Source: Aerococcus sp. (GTDB taxonomy: Bacteria > Bacillota > Bacilli > Lactobacillales > Aerococcaceae). From it: 64,000 bases of DNA. The translations under genes and the position numbers were made by a program. The notes under the pieces were generated by a model. The model was not told the origin of the DNA. It did no database searches and saw nothing but the letters and a program-made list of their open reading frames with translations. The stretch covers positions 1 to 64,000 of the forward strand of contig JAUMZL010000001.1 in assembly GCA_030528155.1 (NCBI GenBank), in the 5' to 3' direction. This document shows positions 8,083 to 17,389 of this stretch, one piece after another (positions within the stretch are counted from its first letter, which is position 1; each line of letters begins with the position of its first letter).

Positions 8083-9843
8083 GTGAATACACACGAATCA
8101 GAAGAGAAATCTGCCAATATGACATCCCATATCGATGGCGGGATGAAGAATCATCCAGAAACGGAAAAAGAAAATCAACCCTTAACCGAGAATAACCCAG
8201 ATCTTAAATCTGCTTCCAGCGTTTCTAGTGATGTGCAAATGGATAGCTTTGCCACCTCGCCTGAGGGTGACTCCTCATCATCTGCTGCTAGTCATACAGC
8301 AAATCAGGTGGACACGGAGCAACAAGACCAAAAGCAAACAGATTCAGTTGTGAATGTATGTAATACTGTTGATGCAGACGCCATGCAGGAAGAGAGCGCA
8401 TCAACGAAGCCACCTCGTTTCCGTTTAACGTTAGGCCAGGTGGCGCTCTTATTAATCGTTGCGGTTGGAGGAACTTACACGGCGACCAATGCAGCGATTA
8501 CTGGCCGTTTACCGTGGCAAATCAGCAGTGAACAAGGGGTATTGACCAATAGTGATTTTCGTCAGTTGGGACAGACCTATCAATTGCTGCAGGAGAATTT
8601 CTTTGGTGAGGTCAAGCATACTGAGGTCATGTCCGGTGCGCTCAATGGGATGGCACAGTCCCTTGGCGATCCCTATACGAGTTATTTTGTTGATGAAGCC
8701 AACGAAGAGTTGCGCAGTGCCACAGAGGGCAAGTTTGAAGGTATCGGTGCACAAATTCAAATGCAGAATAACCAAATTGTGGTCATCAGCCCGATCAAAG
8801 GCTCTCCCGCCGAAAAAGCAGGCATTCAGTCTGGAGATATTCTCCTTAAAGCAGGAGATCAATCCTTAGAAGGTAAGAGTGCCGAAGAGGCAGTGAAATT
8901 ATTGCGCGGCAAGGCGGGAACGCAGGTGAAAGCGACGATTAAACGGGGCGATAAGACGCAAGAGCTCACCCTCACTCGCGCAGAAATTCCGATTGAAACG
9001 GTTTACGGTAAACTCGATGACCAACAAAAAGAAGTGGGCATCATTCAGGTTACTAGTTTTGCAGAAAATACCGCTAAGGAATTTCAAGAAACGGTGACCG
9101 CCTTGCGTAAACAAGGCGCTAAAAAGTTTGTATTAGATTTACGCGGCAATCCTGGTGGACTATTGACCAGTGCGATCGATATGGCAACCATGTTCCTCAA
9201 TGAAGGGGATACAATCGTCAAGGTCGTAGATAAGAACGGAAATCAGCAGACCTATCAAGCGGAGAAAGCGGCCTTTAAAGTGAGTGAACCCACCACTGTT
9301 TTGGTTAATGAGGGGAGCGCAAGTGCTTCAGAAATTTTGTCAGGCGCCTTACAGCAATCTGCACACAAAAAGGTGATTGGAACGCAAACTTATGGTAAAG
9401 GAACCGTTCAAACCGTCATTCCGTATGACCAAGATAAGGATCAGCAATTGAAGATTACCACGGCGCATTGGCTGACACCGAATGGAACGTGGATTAATAA
9501 GTCAGGGATCACGCCGGATAAAACGGTAGACTTGCCGGATTATGCCTCTTTATTGGTCATTGATACCGCTAAAACCTACCAATTAAATGATAAGGGTGAG
9601 GACATCGCCAACTTGCAGCGCATTTTGGTGGCTTTAGAGGTACTGGATGATGCGAATGTTAATGGAACGTTCGATCAAACCACTAAAGCAGCGGTTGAGC
9701 AGTTCCAAAATGACCATCAGATTGAAGCTACAGGTGTCGTTAATAGTCAGACCGCTTCGGAACTAACGGCGGCACTGAAACAAAAGATTGTGGCGAATGA
9801 TACCCAACTACAACAAGCCGTCAAAACGGTAGTTAGCGAATAA
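8083..9843 (+). CDS. ctpA: C-terminal processing protease (S41) with PDZ and peptidoglycan-binding domains
   Basis: The 586-residue membrane-anchored serine protease has a long, hydrophilic Ser/Glu-rich N-terminal tail (1-110), one membrane segment (about 117-138), a PDZ domain (about 205-290), an S41 protease domain (about 300-480) and a C-terminal peptidoglycan-binding helical repeat (about 500-570). Ser414 in GSASASE and Lys439 in YGKGTVQ are 25 residues apart, as in CtpB and Prc, and form the catalytic pair. The tail is unusually long for the family. The start is a GTG with a weak ribosome binding site, so coupling to the gene before it is likely. lepB follows after 15 bases. Confidence 0.9.
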   Translation: MNTHESEEKSANMTSHIDGGMKNHPETEKENQPLTENNPDLKSASSVSSDVQMDSFATSPEGDSSSSAASHTANQVDTEQQDQKQTDSVVNVCNTVDADAMQEESASTKPPRFRLTLGQVALLLIVAVGGTYTATNAAITGRLPWQISSEQGVLTNSDFRQLGQTYQLLQENFFGEVKHTEVMSGALNGMAQSLGDPYTSYFVDEANEELRSATEGKFEGIGAQIQMQNNQIVVISPIKGSPAEKAGIQSGDILLKAGDQSLEGKSAEEAVKLLRGKAGTQVKATIKRGDKTQELTLTRAEIPIETVYGKLDDQQKEVGIIQVTSFAENTAKEFQETVTALRKQGAKKFVLDLRGNPGGLLTSAIDMATMFLNEGDTIVKVVDKNGNQQTYQAEKAAFKVSEPTTVLVNEGSASASEILSGALQQSAHKKVIGTQTYGKGTVQTVIPYDQDKDQQLKITTAHWLTPNGTWINKSGITPDKTVDLPDYASLLVIDTAKTYQLNDKGEDIANLQRILVALEVLDDANVNGTFDQTTKAAVEQFQNDHQIEATGVVNSQTASELTAALKQKIVANDTQLQQAVKTVVSE

Positions 9844-9858
9844 GAGGAGGACGTTTTT

Positions 9859-10434
9859 GTGAGAAGAATCGGCGATTTTTTCTTGTCTTTTGTTTTGCCA
9901 ATGGTGATCACGCTGGTGGTCATGTGGGCAATTTATAGCTTTATTGGGGCCCCAGTTAAAATCAGTGGGTCTTCTATGGCACCGACATTAACAAACGGTG
10001 AGCATGTCTGGATGAATCACCTCGATAAAACCTATGATCGCGGGGAAATTGTGATTTTTGATGCACCGGACGGCTCCGGCGATGAGTATGTAAAACGCGT
10101 GATTGGTGTTCCGGGGGATACGGTGTCTTATTTAGATAATCAGCTTTATATCAATGGCGAACCAGTGGAAGAAGATTATCTGAATGTCCTTAAATCAAAA
10201 AATCCAAATGAAAAAGTCACTCCAGACTTCAGCTTGGAAACGTTACCTTCTACCCAACAAGAAAAGGTACCAGCAGGCAAATTATTTGTTCTGGGGGATA
10301 ATCGCCCGGTATCAAAGGACAGCGAAGAGTTTGGTTTTATCGATCAATCACATGTGAAAGGCACCGTGAGCTATCGTATTTGGCCGGTGAATAAGATTGG
10401 AAAAGTGGAAGCTGTGCCAGTTATTAATGAGTAG
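9859..10434 (+). CDS. lepB: Signal peptidase I
   Basis: LepB removes signal peptides from exported proteins at the outer face of the membrane. The 191-residue protein has one N-terminal membrane segment (about 11-29), catalytic Ser39 in SGSSMAPTL and the general base Lys79 in EYVKRVIGVPGD. LFVLGDNRPVSKDSEEFG is the conserved C-terminal box. It starts with GTG behind AAGAGGAGG, directly after the S41 protease, which forms a small export/proteolysis pair. It is probably the last gene of the thyA transcription unit, since a hairpin terminator follows. Confidence 0.95.
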   Translation: MRRIGDFFLSFVLPMVITLVVMWAIYSFIGAPVKISGSSMAPTLTNGEHVWMNHLDKTYDRGEIVIFDAPDGSGDEYVKRVIGVPGDTVSYLDNQLYINGEPVEEDYLNVLKSKNPNEKVTPDFSLETLPSTQQEKVPAGKLFVLGDNRPVSKDSEEFGFIDQSHVKGTVSYRIWPVNKIGKVEAVPVINE

Positions 10435-10474
10435 CAGCAGAGTTTCACATTACTGTGTAAACAATGAAAGGTTT

Positions 10475-10514
10475 ATAAGGCAATCCTTGAATAATATAAG
10501 GATTGTCTTATTTT
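10475..10514 (+). terminator. Intrinsic terminator after lepB
   Basis: ATAAGGCAATCCTT (10475-10488) pairs with AAGGATTGTCTTAT with one wobble, followed by a short T run. Confidence 0.75.
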
Positions 10515-10981
10515 GTGAAGACACTAAGAGAGTGAGTAACTACATGCGTATGTTGGCTGCCATTAACGCAGGCCAGCATCGCAATAGGGAGCCATTGGGT
10601 AAAGAAAACTAAGGGCAGACGATGAATCTGAATCTATTAAGCCTTACCGCCTGATGACAATAACGAGAAAAGAGGTTTATTCCCCAATGAGAGGGAAGGG
10701 CAAGCATAAGGAAGACTTGCAGCTTATCGATGGATTATCCCCTGACTAGACGGTAGAAGGATTAGTCAGTATGATAGAAATAAAATGAGAAGGATTGTGC
10801 GAGGTAATCTGGCTGAATAACACCGTTATTTTGACGCACCGTTTGTTTGATAGAAAAGAGCACTCATTATCCTCTAGAGGAAGCGTTGGGTGAGTAATTG
10901 TTCAGCCAATCAAGGAATCAACAGCATTTTTCAGTACAACGACCACTCGCTAACATAAGAAGGTAAGAAAGAAGGAAAACT
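10515..10981. other. Unexplained 467-bp gap before rbgA
   Basis: I find no open frame with a ribosome binding site, no tRNA-like or T-box-like structure and no clear promoter. A small hairpin AATAAC/GTTATT occurs near 10827-10841. The rbgA ribosome binding site GAAGGAAA closes the region. Confidence 0.35.
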
Positions 10982-11854
10982 ATGGCATTCATTCAATGGT
11001 ATCCAGGACACATGGAAAAAGCAAAACGTGAGGTGCAAAAGCAACTCTCTGCTGTAGATATTGTGATCGAGTTACGAGATGCGCGTGTTCCATTGGCTAG
11101 TCAAAACCCAATGATCGGCAATATTATCCATCAAAAGCAACGGCTAATTGTTTTAAATAAAGCGGACTTAGCTGACCCAAAAGCAACCGAACAGTGGGTG
11201 AGAGTGCTCCAACAAGAGGGGGATCGCGCCATTGCAATTGATAGCAAAAAACCACGGGATATGAAGCGACTGCGCGAGGCTGTTCAAGCCTTGGCGCAAC
11301 CGATTGTAGAAAAATGGCAGGCAAAAGGGGTCAAACAGAAAACTATTCGTTTAATGGTGCTGGGGATTCCTAATGTCGGTAAATCGACCTTTATTAATCA
11401 GCTGACCAAGAAGAAAGTCGCTTCAGTTGGCAACCGCCCGGGGGTGACGAAAGGACAGCAATGGGTGCGTATTGACCAGGACTTTGAGTTACTTGATACG
11501 CCAGGGATTTTATGGCCAAAATTTGAAGATCAACGTCTCGCCGAACGTCTCGCCTTGACTGGAGCGATCAAACCAGATCATTACTATAATGATGACATTA
11601 TGTTGAGTGCATTAGAGCAATTGGTCGCTCATTATCCGGAGGTTTTAATGGCACGTTTTAAACTGAATGAAGAACAGCTGGCATGGCCACTCCCTGAACT
11701 ACTGATGTTACTAACGAAAAAACTTGGTTTAGGTGAGGATTATGAACGGGCGAGTGAACAATTAATTCAGGATATTCAACGCGGGCGACTGGGTCGGTTT
11801 ACTTTTGATCCGGTGAGTGAATGGACGAATACGGAGGGATCGGATAGTGAGTGA
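10982..11854 (+). CDS. rbgA: Ribosome biogenesis GTPase A
   Basis: RbgA (YlqF) is a GTPase needed late in 50S ribosomal subunit assembly. The 290-residue protein has the circularly permuted GTPase order: NKADL (G4) comes first near residue 59, then GIPNVGKST (G1) near 131, then the switch I Thr in GVTKGQQW and DTPGILWP (G3) near 175. The N-terminal MAFIQWYPGHMEKAKRE is the family hallmark. The C-terminal region (about 200-290) is the RNA-contacting domain. The stop overlaps the rnhB start by eight bases, an arrangement shared with many Firmicutes. Confidence 0.95.
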   Translation: MAFIQWYPGHMEKAKREVQKQLSAVDIVIELRDARVPLASQNPMIGNIIHQKQRLIVLNKADLADPKATEQWVRVLQQEGDRAIAIDSKKPRDMKRLREAVQALAQPIVEKWQAKGVKQKTIRLMVLGIPNVGKSTFINQLTKKKVASVGNRPGVTKGQQWVRIDQDFELLDTPGILWPKFEDQRLAERLALTGAIKPDHYYNDDIMLSALEQLVAHYPEVLMARFKLNEEQLAWPLPELLMLLTKKLGLGEDYERASEQLIQDIQRGRLGRFTFDPVSEWTNTEGSDSE

Positions 11855-12653
11855 GCAACATCCCTTAGCGAATGCTACCGTTTCAATGTTGCGCGCGAAA
11901 ATCAATGAAAATCCAACAACTCTTTCAGAAGAATGGCTGAGCTGGCTAGCAAGCGATCCCCGCAAAGGCGTGCAACAGCTCTATCGTCAGTATCAAAAGC
12001 AGCAAGCACAGATCAAAGCGGAGAAGGAAGCTGTGCGGGCATTGCGTGCTTATGAAGATCAACTGCGTCAGCAAGGCTATCAAGCCATTTGTGGCGTAGA
12101 CGAGGTAGGACGCGGGCCGTTAGCGGGACCAGTAGTGACATGTGCAGTCATTCTGCCCGAAGATCTACCACCTTTTCATTTTGATGATTCTAAGCAACTT
12201 TCGCATAAGAAACGTCAAGAATTAGTCAGAGCGATCGATCACTATGCCGTCAGCGTGAAGATAGCAGTAGTCGATAATACGGTAATCGACCAAATTAATA
12301 TCCTTGAAGCAACGAAACAAGCAATGACCGAAAGTATTCAAGCCCTTGATCCAAAAGCAGACTATGTGTTAACTGATGCGGTGCATTTGCCATTGATTGA
12401 CCAGCCCCAGGAGAATTGGATCCATGGTGATGCTCGTTTATATTCCGTAGCAGCGGCCAGCATTTATGCGAAAGAGTACCGGGATAATCTAATGACTCAG
12501 TACGCCCAAAAGTATCCGGAATATGGGTTTGAGCGCAATGCGGGGTATGGGACCAAAGAACATTTGTTGGCGCTTGAAAAATATGGTCCAACGCCAATCC
12601 ATCGCTTATCTTTCGCTCCAGTGAAAGCAGCACAAAACCGCGCACATCGGTAG
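11847..12653 (+). CDS. rnhB: Ribonuclease HII
   Basis: RNase HII cuts RNA in RNA-DNA hybrids and at single ribonucleotides in DNA. The 268-residue protein has an N-terminal substrate-binding extension (about 1-75) and the catalytic core with Asp85-Glu86 in CGVDEVGRGPLAGP, then DSKQLSHKKR and HGDARLYSVAAASIYAKEYRD. The frame is open from 11817, but a GGAGGG site eight bases before the GTG at 11847 and the family N-terminus favour this start. It is translationally coupled to rbgA. Confidence 0.94.
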   Translation: MSEQHPLANATVSMLRAKINENPTTLSEEWLSWLASDPRKGVQQLYRQYQKQQAQIKAEKEAVRALRAYEDQLRQQGYQAICGVDEVGRGPLAGPVVTCAVILPEDLPPFHFDDSKQLSHKKRQELVRAIDHYAVSVKIAVVDNTVIDQINILEATKQAMTESIQALDPKADYVLTDAVHLPLIDQPQENWIHGDARLYSVAAASIYAKEYRDNLMTQYAQKYPEYGFERNAGYGTKEHLLALEKYGPTPIHRLSFAPVKAAQNRAHR

Positions 12654-12748
12654 GAAGTAGATGAGCCATTGAAACATCAAAAATCTACTCGAAATGCAAA
12701 TGAGTGTGTTTGCGAAAAAAAAACAACTGCTTTTAAAATATAGAAAAG

Positions 12749-12795
12749 AAAACATCGCTTCCCCACGTATTTATCAGTGAAGGAGGCGATGTTTT
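12749..12795 (+). terminator. Terminator hairpin that also buries the dprA ribosome binding site
   Basis: AAAACATCGC plus TTCC (12749-12762) pairs with GGAGGCGATGTTTT (12782-12795) over about 14 base pairs, followed by more T residues. The right arm contains AGGAGG (12781-12786), the only ribosome binding site for dprA, whose ATG is at 12799. The element looks like the rnhB terminator and would hide the dprA start in any read-through RNA. Confidence 0.75.
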
Positions 12796-12798
12796 TTT

Positions 12799-13683
12799 AT
12801 GGCGCTAGCAGAAATTAGACAAGGATTGATTGGCTTAACAGAGAGTGGCTGTGTGCCATATGGCGAGCGAAAACGCTACTTGGAGCGGACGTTAGCGGGA
12901 ATGCCGGTTGAAGAGGCTGTACGCCTGGCAATCAGTGAAAGTAAGTCATTGGCTTCCTATCAAGCATGGGAAGATCAATACCCCACTGCCTATTATTTAG
13001 AACAGTACGCCCAGCGTGAGATTACCTGTGTGACGATTCTTGATGACACCTACCCACAAATGCTCTTAGAAATTTCCAAACCACCGCTTGTATTATTTGT
13101 TCAGGGGCACGTGGAGTGGCTACAGTCATCGTGTTTAGCCGTTGTCGGGGCGAGAAATGCGCCACATCATACTAAAAGACTACTCAACCATCTCTTTCCG
13201 CCATTAGCAGGGAAATTGACCATTGTGAGTGGCTTGGCACGAGGCGTGGATCGTTGGAGCCATGAATGTGCCATCAGTCATCATTTACCCACAATTGGCG
13301 TGATTGGGACGGGATTAGCGCATGTCTATCCCAAAGAGAACCATTGCCTTCAGACTATCATGGCACAGGAGCAATGCGTTGTGAGCGCTTTGCCATTACA
13401 TGCCGGTGTCAGGCGTTGGCAATTCCCATTTCGCAATGAAATCCTCGCAGGACTCAGCCTAGCAACGCTAGTAGTGGCAGCTAAACAAGAGAGTGGAAGC
13501 TTGATCACAGCTAACTATGCCTTACAATACAATCGTGAAGTGATGGCTGTTCCTGGTCAATGGGATGATCCCTATTCTGTCGGAGGCAACCGCTTGATTC
13601 AGGCTGGAGCACTCTTGGTCATGGACGCAGAGGATATTTTAACGGACCTCACCTACTTGTTGGAACAGAAAATACGCAAATGA
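12799..13683 (+). CDS. dprA: DNA processing protein DprA
   Basis: DprA loads RecA onto incoming single-stranded DNA during natural transformation. The 294-residue protein has an N-terminal helical part and a Rossmann-like core: VVGARNAPHHTK, SGLARGVDRWSHE, GTGLAHVYPKEN, FPFRNEILAGLS and ESGSLITANYALQYNREVMAVPG. It lacks the C-terminal winged helix seen in longer homologues. It sits in the common rnhB-dprA-topA order. The ribosome binding site lies inside a terminator-like stem, so expression may depend on transcription starting within the hairpin or on unfolding it. Confidence 0.93.
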   Translation: MALAEIRQGLIGLTESGCVPYGERKRYLERTLAGMPVEEAVRLAISESKSLASYQAWEDQYPTAYYLEQYAQREITCVTILDDTYPQMLLEISKPPLVLFVQGHVEWLQSSCLAVVGARNAPHHTKRLLNHLFPPLAGKLTIVSGLARGVDRWSHECAISHHLPTIGVIGTGLAHVYPKENHCLQTIMAQEQCVVSALPLHAGVRRWQFPFRNEILAGLSLATLVVAAKQESGSLITANYALQYNREVMAVPGQWDDPYSVGGNRLIQAGALLVMDAEDILTDLTYLLEQKIRK

Positions 13684-13899
13684 ACAGGAAAGCGATTTAT
13701 AACATAGCGTTTAAAGTCACGACGCATATAAAACGCCTTTGGGGGGAATTTCTTAAAAAGATGAAAGTCTAGCTGAGCTAGTAGGGAAGAGCGGATGCGT
13801 TTAGTATAATCATCCAAAATAATAGGTGTCAGCTACTCTCAATGGAAGGTTAAAAATAAGCAAATTTCGTGATATATAATGAAGAAAAATGTTTGTGAG

Positions 13900-13928
13900 T
13901 TGACAACGCTAAAGGAATTGCCTAATAT
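13900..13928 (+). promoter_or_regulatory. Sigma-A promoter of topA
   Basis: A perfect TTGACA at 13900-13905 and TAATAT at 13923-13928 are separated by 17 bases, 54 bases before the topA start. Confidence 0.8.
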
Positions 13929-13982
13929 TAGATTCGTTTAAATCGCTGACAAGCGTAACGAAGAAGAAAGGGGCAAACCATT

Positions 13983-16058
13983 TTGGCAAAGAATCTTGTG
14001 ATCGTAGAATCTCCAACCAAAGCCAAAACGATTGGCAAGTATCTCGGTCGCTCATACAAAGTGATGGCCTCCAAAGGGCATCTACGTGACCTTCCCAAAA
14101 GTCGCATGGGTGTGGATGTCGACCATGAATATGAACCTGATTATATCACGATTCGTGGCAAAGGACCGACCATTAAAGAAATAAAAAAAGAAGCAAAGAA
14201 AGCGGATCATGTGTACCTCGCCTCCGACCCGGACCGGGAAGGAGAAGCGATTGCGTGGCATTTAGCGCATATTCTCGATTTAGATCCGAAGAGTAACGTC
14301 CGGGTCACCTATAATGAAATCACCAAAGATGCCGTGAAGGAAGCGGTGAAGCATCCAAAAAGCATCAATCAAAACCTCGTAGATGCCCAGCAAGCGCGCC
14401 GCGTGCTGGACCGTTTAGTGGGATATAACCTTTCACCGATTCTCTGGCAAAAGGTTAAACGTGGGTTATCGGCAGGACGGGTGCAATCGGTGGCACTAAA
14501 AATGATCATCGATCGCGAAGACGAAATTCGCAACTTCCAGCCTGAAGAATATTGGACGGTTGAAGGCACCTTCAAGAAGGGACGTCAAAAGTTTGTCGCT
14601 CAAGCGGCTAAACTCAACGGCGATAAACTTCAATTGAAGAGTGAAGCAGATACGAAAGCCTTATTGGCGCGTTTAACAAGCGATGAGTATGCAGTGACAG
14701 CCGTCAATAAGAAAGAACGCCGGCGCAATCCGCAAAAACCATTTACGACTTCTTCCCTACAACAGGAAGCCTCTAAACGTTTGCGCTTCAGAACCCGTAA
14801 AACGATGATGGTAGCGCAGCAATTATATGAAGGGATTAAAATTGGTCGTGGTGCCGCTACTGGTTTGATCACCTACATGCGTACGGACTCTACGCGGATT
14901 GCCGACAGCGCGAAACAGGAAGCCAATCGCTTTATTGCGGACACTTATGGAGAAAATTACATTGGTAAAGGAACAAGTGCTGGTGGCGGACAAGGGGCAC
15001 AGGACGCCCACGAAGCCATCCGTCCCACTGAAGCGACAAGAACGCCAGATAGTGTGAAAGATTATCTCACCAAAGATCAATACAAGCTCTACAGCTTAAT
15101 CTGGGCGCGCTTCATTGCGAGTGAAATGGCACCAGCCGTCTATGACACTGTCGCTTTAGATCTTGAACAAAATGGTGTCACTTTCCGGGCAAATGGTTCC
15201 AAAATTAAATTTGAAGGGTATCTCAAAGTCTACAAATCAAATCAAGACGAAAAGGACAACCTCTTACCAGAGATGGAAGTGGGCGAGACGGTGAAGAGTG
15301 TCTCGCTCAAGCCAGAACAACACTTCACTAACCCGCCCGCTCGTTATACGGAAGCGAGTTTGATTAAAACATTGGAAGAAATGGGTGTCGGTCGTCCATC
15401 GACTTATTCTCCAACGCTAGAAACCCTCCTCAAGCGCTATTATGTAAAATTGGAAGCTCGTCGCTTCGAACCAACGGAATTAGGGGAAATCGTCAATGAG
15501 TTGATCACGAAATTCTTTCCAGATATTGTGAACCCCGAATTTACTGCGGACTTAGAGAACAAACTCGATGCGGTGGAAGAAGGGGATACTGCTTGGCGCA
15601 GCGTGGTGGATGATTACTATAAGCCGTTCGCCAATGACGTGCACCGTGCCGAAGAGAATATGGAAGCCGTTGAAATCAAGGATGAACCGGCTGGCTTTAA
15701 CTGTGATGTCTGTGGGCATCCCATGGTGATTAAGATTGGCCGTTACGGGAAATTCTATGCTTGCAGCAACTTCCCAGAATGTACCAACACTAAGCCTTTC
15801 GTCAAAGAAATCGGCGTGACGTGTCCGAAATGTGGGCAAGGGGAAGTCGTTGAACGCAAGTCGAAGAAAAATCGTCTCTTCTACGGCTGTAGTCGTTACC
15901 CAGAGTGTGACTTTGCGAGTTGGGATAAACCGATCGGCCGCGACTGCCCGCGCTGTGGAACGTACTTGGTTGAAAAGAAAAAACGTGGGAGTAAACAAGT
16001 CGTTTGCCCAACAGGTGATTATGAAGAAGACGTCCAGCGTGGCGATCAAACCGATTAA
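13983..16058 (+). CDS. topA: DNA topoisomerase I
   Basis: TopA relaxes negative supercoils by cutting one strand. The 691-residue type IA enzyme opens with the Toprim domain ([31 protein letters not shown]) and carries the active-site Tyr298 in [14 protein letters not shown], followed by the arch domains. The C-terminus holds three zinc-ribbon units starting near residues 572, 613 and 654 ([24 protein letters not shown]). The start is a TTG nine bases after AAAGGGG. A perfect promoter precedes it. The third ribbon has Cys at CPRC and a single later Cys (VVCP), so it may be degenerate. Confidence 0.96.
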   Translation: MAKNLVIVESPTKAKTIGKYLGRSYKVMASKGHLRDLPKSRMGVDVDHEYEPDYITIRGKGPTIKEIKKEAKKADHVYLASDPDREGEAIAWHLAHILDLDPKSNVRVTYNEITKDAVKEAVKHPKSINQNLVDAQQARRVLDRLVGYNLSPILWQKVKRGLSAGRVQSVALKMIIDREDEIRNFQPEEYWTVEGTFKKGRQKFVAQAAKLNGDKLQLKSEADTKALLARLTSDEYAVTAVNKKERRRNPQKPFTTSSLQQEASKRLRFRTRKTMMVAQQLYEGIKIGRGAATGLITYMRTDSTRIADSAKQEANRFIADTYGENYIGKGTSAGGGQGAQDAHEAIRPTEATRTPDSVKDYLTKDQYKLYSLIWARFIASEMAPAVYDTVALDLEQNGVTFRANGSKIKFEGYLKVYKSNQDEKDNLLPEMEVGETVKSVSLKPEQHFTNPPARYTEASLIKTLEEMGVGRPSTYSPTLETLLKRYYVKLEARRFEPTELGEIVNELITKFFPDIVNPEFTADLENKLDAVEEGDTAWRSVVDDYYKPFANDVHRAEENMEAVEIKDEPAGFNCDVCGHPMVIKIGRYGKFYACSNFPECTNTKPFVKEIGVTCPKCGQGEVVERKSKKNRLFYGCSRYPECDFASWDKPIGRDCPRCGTYLVEKKKRGSKQVVCPTGDYEEDVQRGDQTD

Positions 16059-16403
16059 TAGTGAGCTACAGGGATCGTGGGTGAGTGACTAAAACAACAT
16101 TTCAATGAGAAGTTGTCAATCAGTTCGCCATCTTACGAAATCCCGTCATCATTTTTAAGAAAGTGTAAAAATCAGCAAAAGCAGGAAAATGATAAGAATT
16201 TCTCATAAAAAAGGCTTGCAATTAACTGACAAATGAATTAAAACTAACTAAGGAACTGAGCGATTGATAGTCAGTTCCTTTTGCTTTTCTTAAAAAACAG
16301 GTAAAGTAGAAATTAAGAACTTTTTATTTTGTTTTGAAAGATTCAGATTATTGTTGTCTGTCACAACTGTTTGTGGTAGATTATATAGCTGGAGGGTCAA
16401 ACG
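16059..16403. other. topA-xerC gap with terminator
   Basis: The gap holds the topA terminator and AT-rich sequence before xerC. The usual trmFO gene between topA and xerC in many Firmicutes is absent. A TAGATTATAT stretch near 16375-16384 could be the xerC -10 region; no firm -35 is seen. Confidence 0.4.
16250..16290 (+). terminator. Intrinsic terminator after topA
   Basis: AAGGAACTGA (16250-16259) pairs perfectly with TCAGTTCCTT (16271-16280), followed by TTGCTTTTCTT. Confidence 0.75.
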
Positions 16404-17321
16404 ATGGAAACGTTTTCTCTGAGAACAGCTTTTCAACAGTATCTTGTTAACGAAAAACACTACAGCTCGGATACCGTCACCGCCTACCTTAGTGATCTCG
16501 ATCAGTTCATTCAATTTATGAACGAGGCAGGGATCGAAGGCTTTGCAGAGGTGAGTTATCGCGATATTCGGATTTATCTGGCCGAATTACACCGTAAGCA
16601 CATGGCGCGCCACAGTGTGAGTCGTCATTTAAGTAGCTTGCGATCGGCTTATCAGTATTTCGTTGATCAAGGACTATTGGAGGAGAATCCCTTTCTCTAT
16701 GTCCAATCCGCCAAGCCGGGCTTAAAATTGCCTGACTTTTTCTATGAAGATGAGTTAAAACCACTGTTTGATGCGACAACAGGGCGCAAGCCGTTAGAAT
16801 TGCGTGACCGTGCATTGTTGGAATTTCTCTATGCAACCGGTGCACGTGTCAGTGAGTGCACCCAGTTGACCAGAGATCAGCTCGATATGACTACACATAT
16901 TGTTTTACTGCATGGTAAGGGGGGTAAGGATCGCTATGTCCCGTTTGGAGCATACTGCGCTGAGGCGTTACGCGATTACTTTGAAAATGGCCGCCCATCC
17001 CTCGTCACTGACAAGGAGGAAAGCCATGTGTTTGTCAATTATCGAGGCCAAGCGCTGACGAGTCAGGGCGTGGGGTACATTCTAAACCAATTAGTGAAGA
17101 AGAGTGCCTCTAATTTGGCGATTCATCCGCACAAATTACGGCATAGTTTTGCCACGCATCTGCTTAACCATGGTGCTGATATTCGAACAGTTCAGGAATT
17201 GCTTGGACATAGCAGCTTGTCGACAACTCAGATTTACACGCATCTATCGAAAGAAACCTTGCGTAGGAATTACCAGCAGTATTTCCCACGAGCCAAGCGA
17301 TCAAGTGTTGATCCACAGTAA
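16404..17321 (+). CDS. xerC: Tyrosine recombinase XerC
   Basis: The 305-residue tyrosine recombinase probably resolves chromosome dimers at dif. Residues 1-90 form the SAM-like core-binding domain (YSSDTVTAYLSDLDQF). The catalytic domain contains Arg148 in TGARVSE, Lys in HGKGGKDRYVPFG, HPHKLRHSFATHLLNHG, the LGHSSLSTTQIYTH box and the nucleophile Tyr278. Its place directly before codY is the usual xerC setting; hslVU, often between them, is missing here. This gene context supports housekeeping XerC rather than a phage integrase. Confidence 0.93.
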   Translation: METFSLRTAFQQYLVNEKHYSSDTVTAYLSDLDQFIQFMNEAGIEGFAEVSYRDIRIYLAELHRKHMARHSVSRHLSSLRSAYQYFVDQGLLEENPFLYVQSAKPGLKLPDFFYEDELKPLFDATTGRKPLELRDRALLEFLYATGARVSECTQLTRDQLDMTTHIVLLHGKGGKDRYVPFGAYCAEALRDYFENGRPSLVTDKEESHVFVNYRGQALTSQGVGYILNQLVKKSASNLAIHPHKLRHSFATHLLNHGADIRTVQELLGHSSLSTTQIYTHLSKETLRRNYQQYFPRAKRSSVDPQ

Positions 17322-17389
17322 ACTTCAATAAGAAGAAATGAATAAGTGTTGTGTCCCTTTAGATTGATATGATGAGATGGAGTATAAAA

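Noticed and set aside
10397..10612. 71-codon frame after lepB
   Set aside because: It overlaps the lepB end and crosses the terminator, with no ribosome binding site.
16404..17321. Phage integrase instead of XerC
   Set aside because: It lies in the housekeeping topA-codY block and has XerC length and motifs, with no phage genes or attachment-like repeats beside it.
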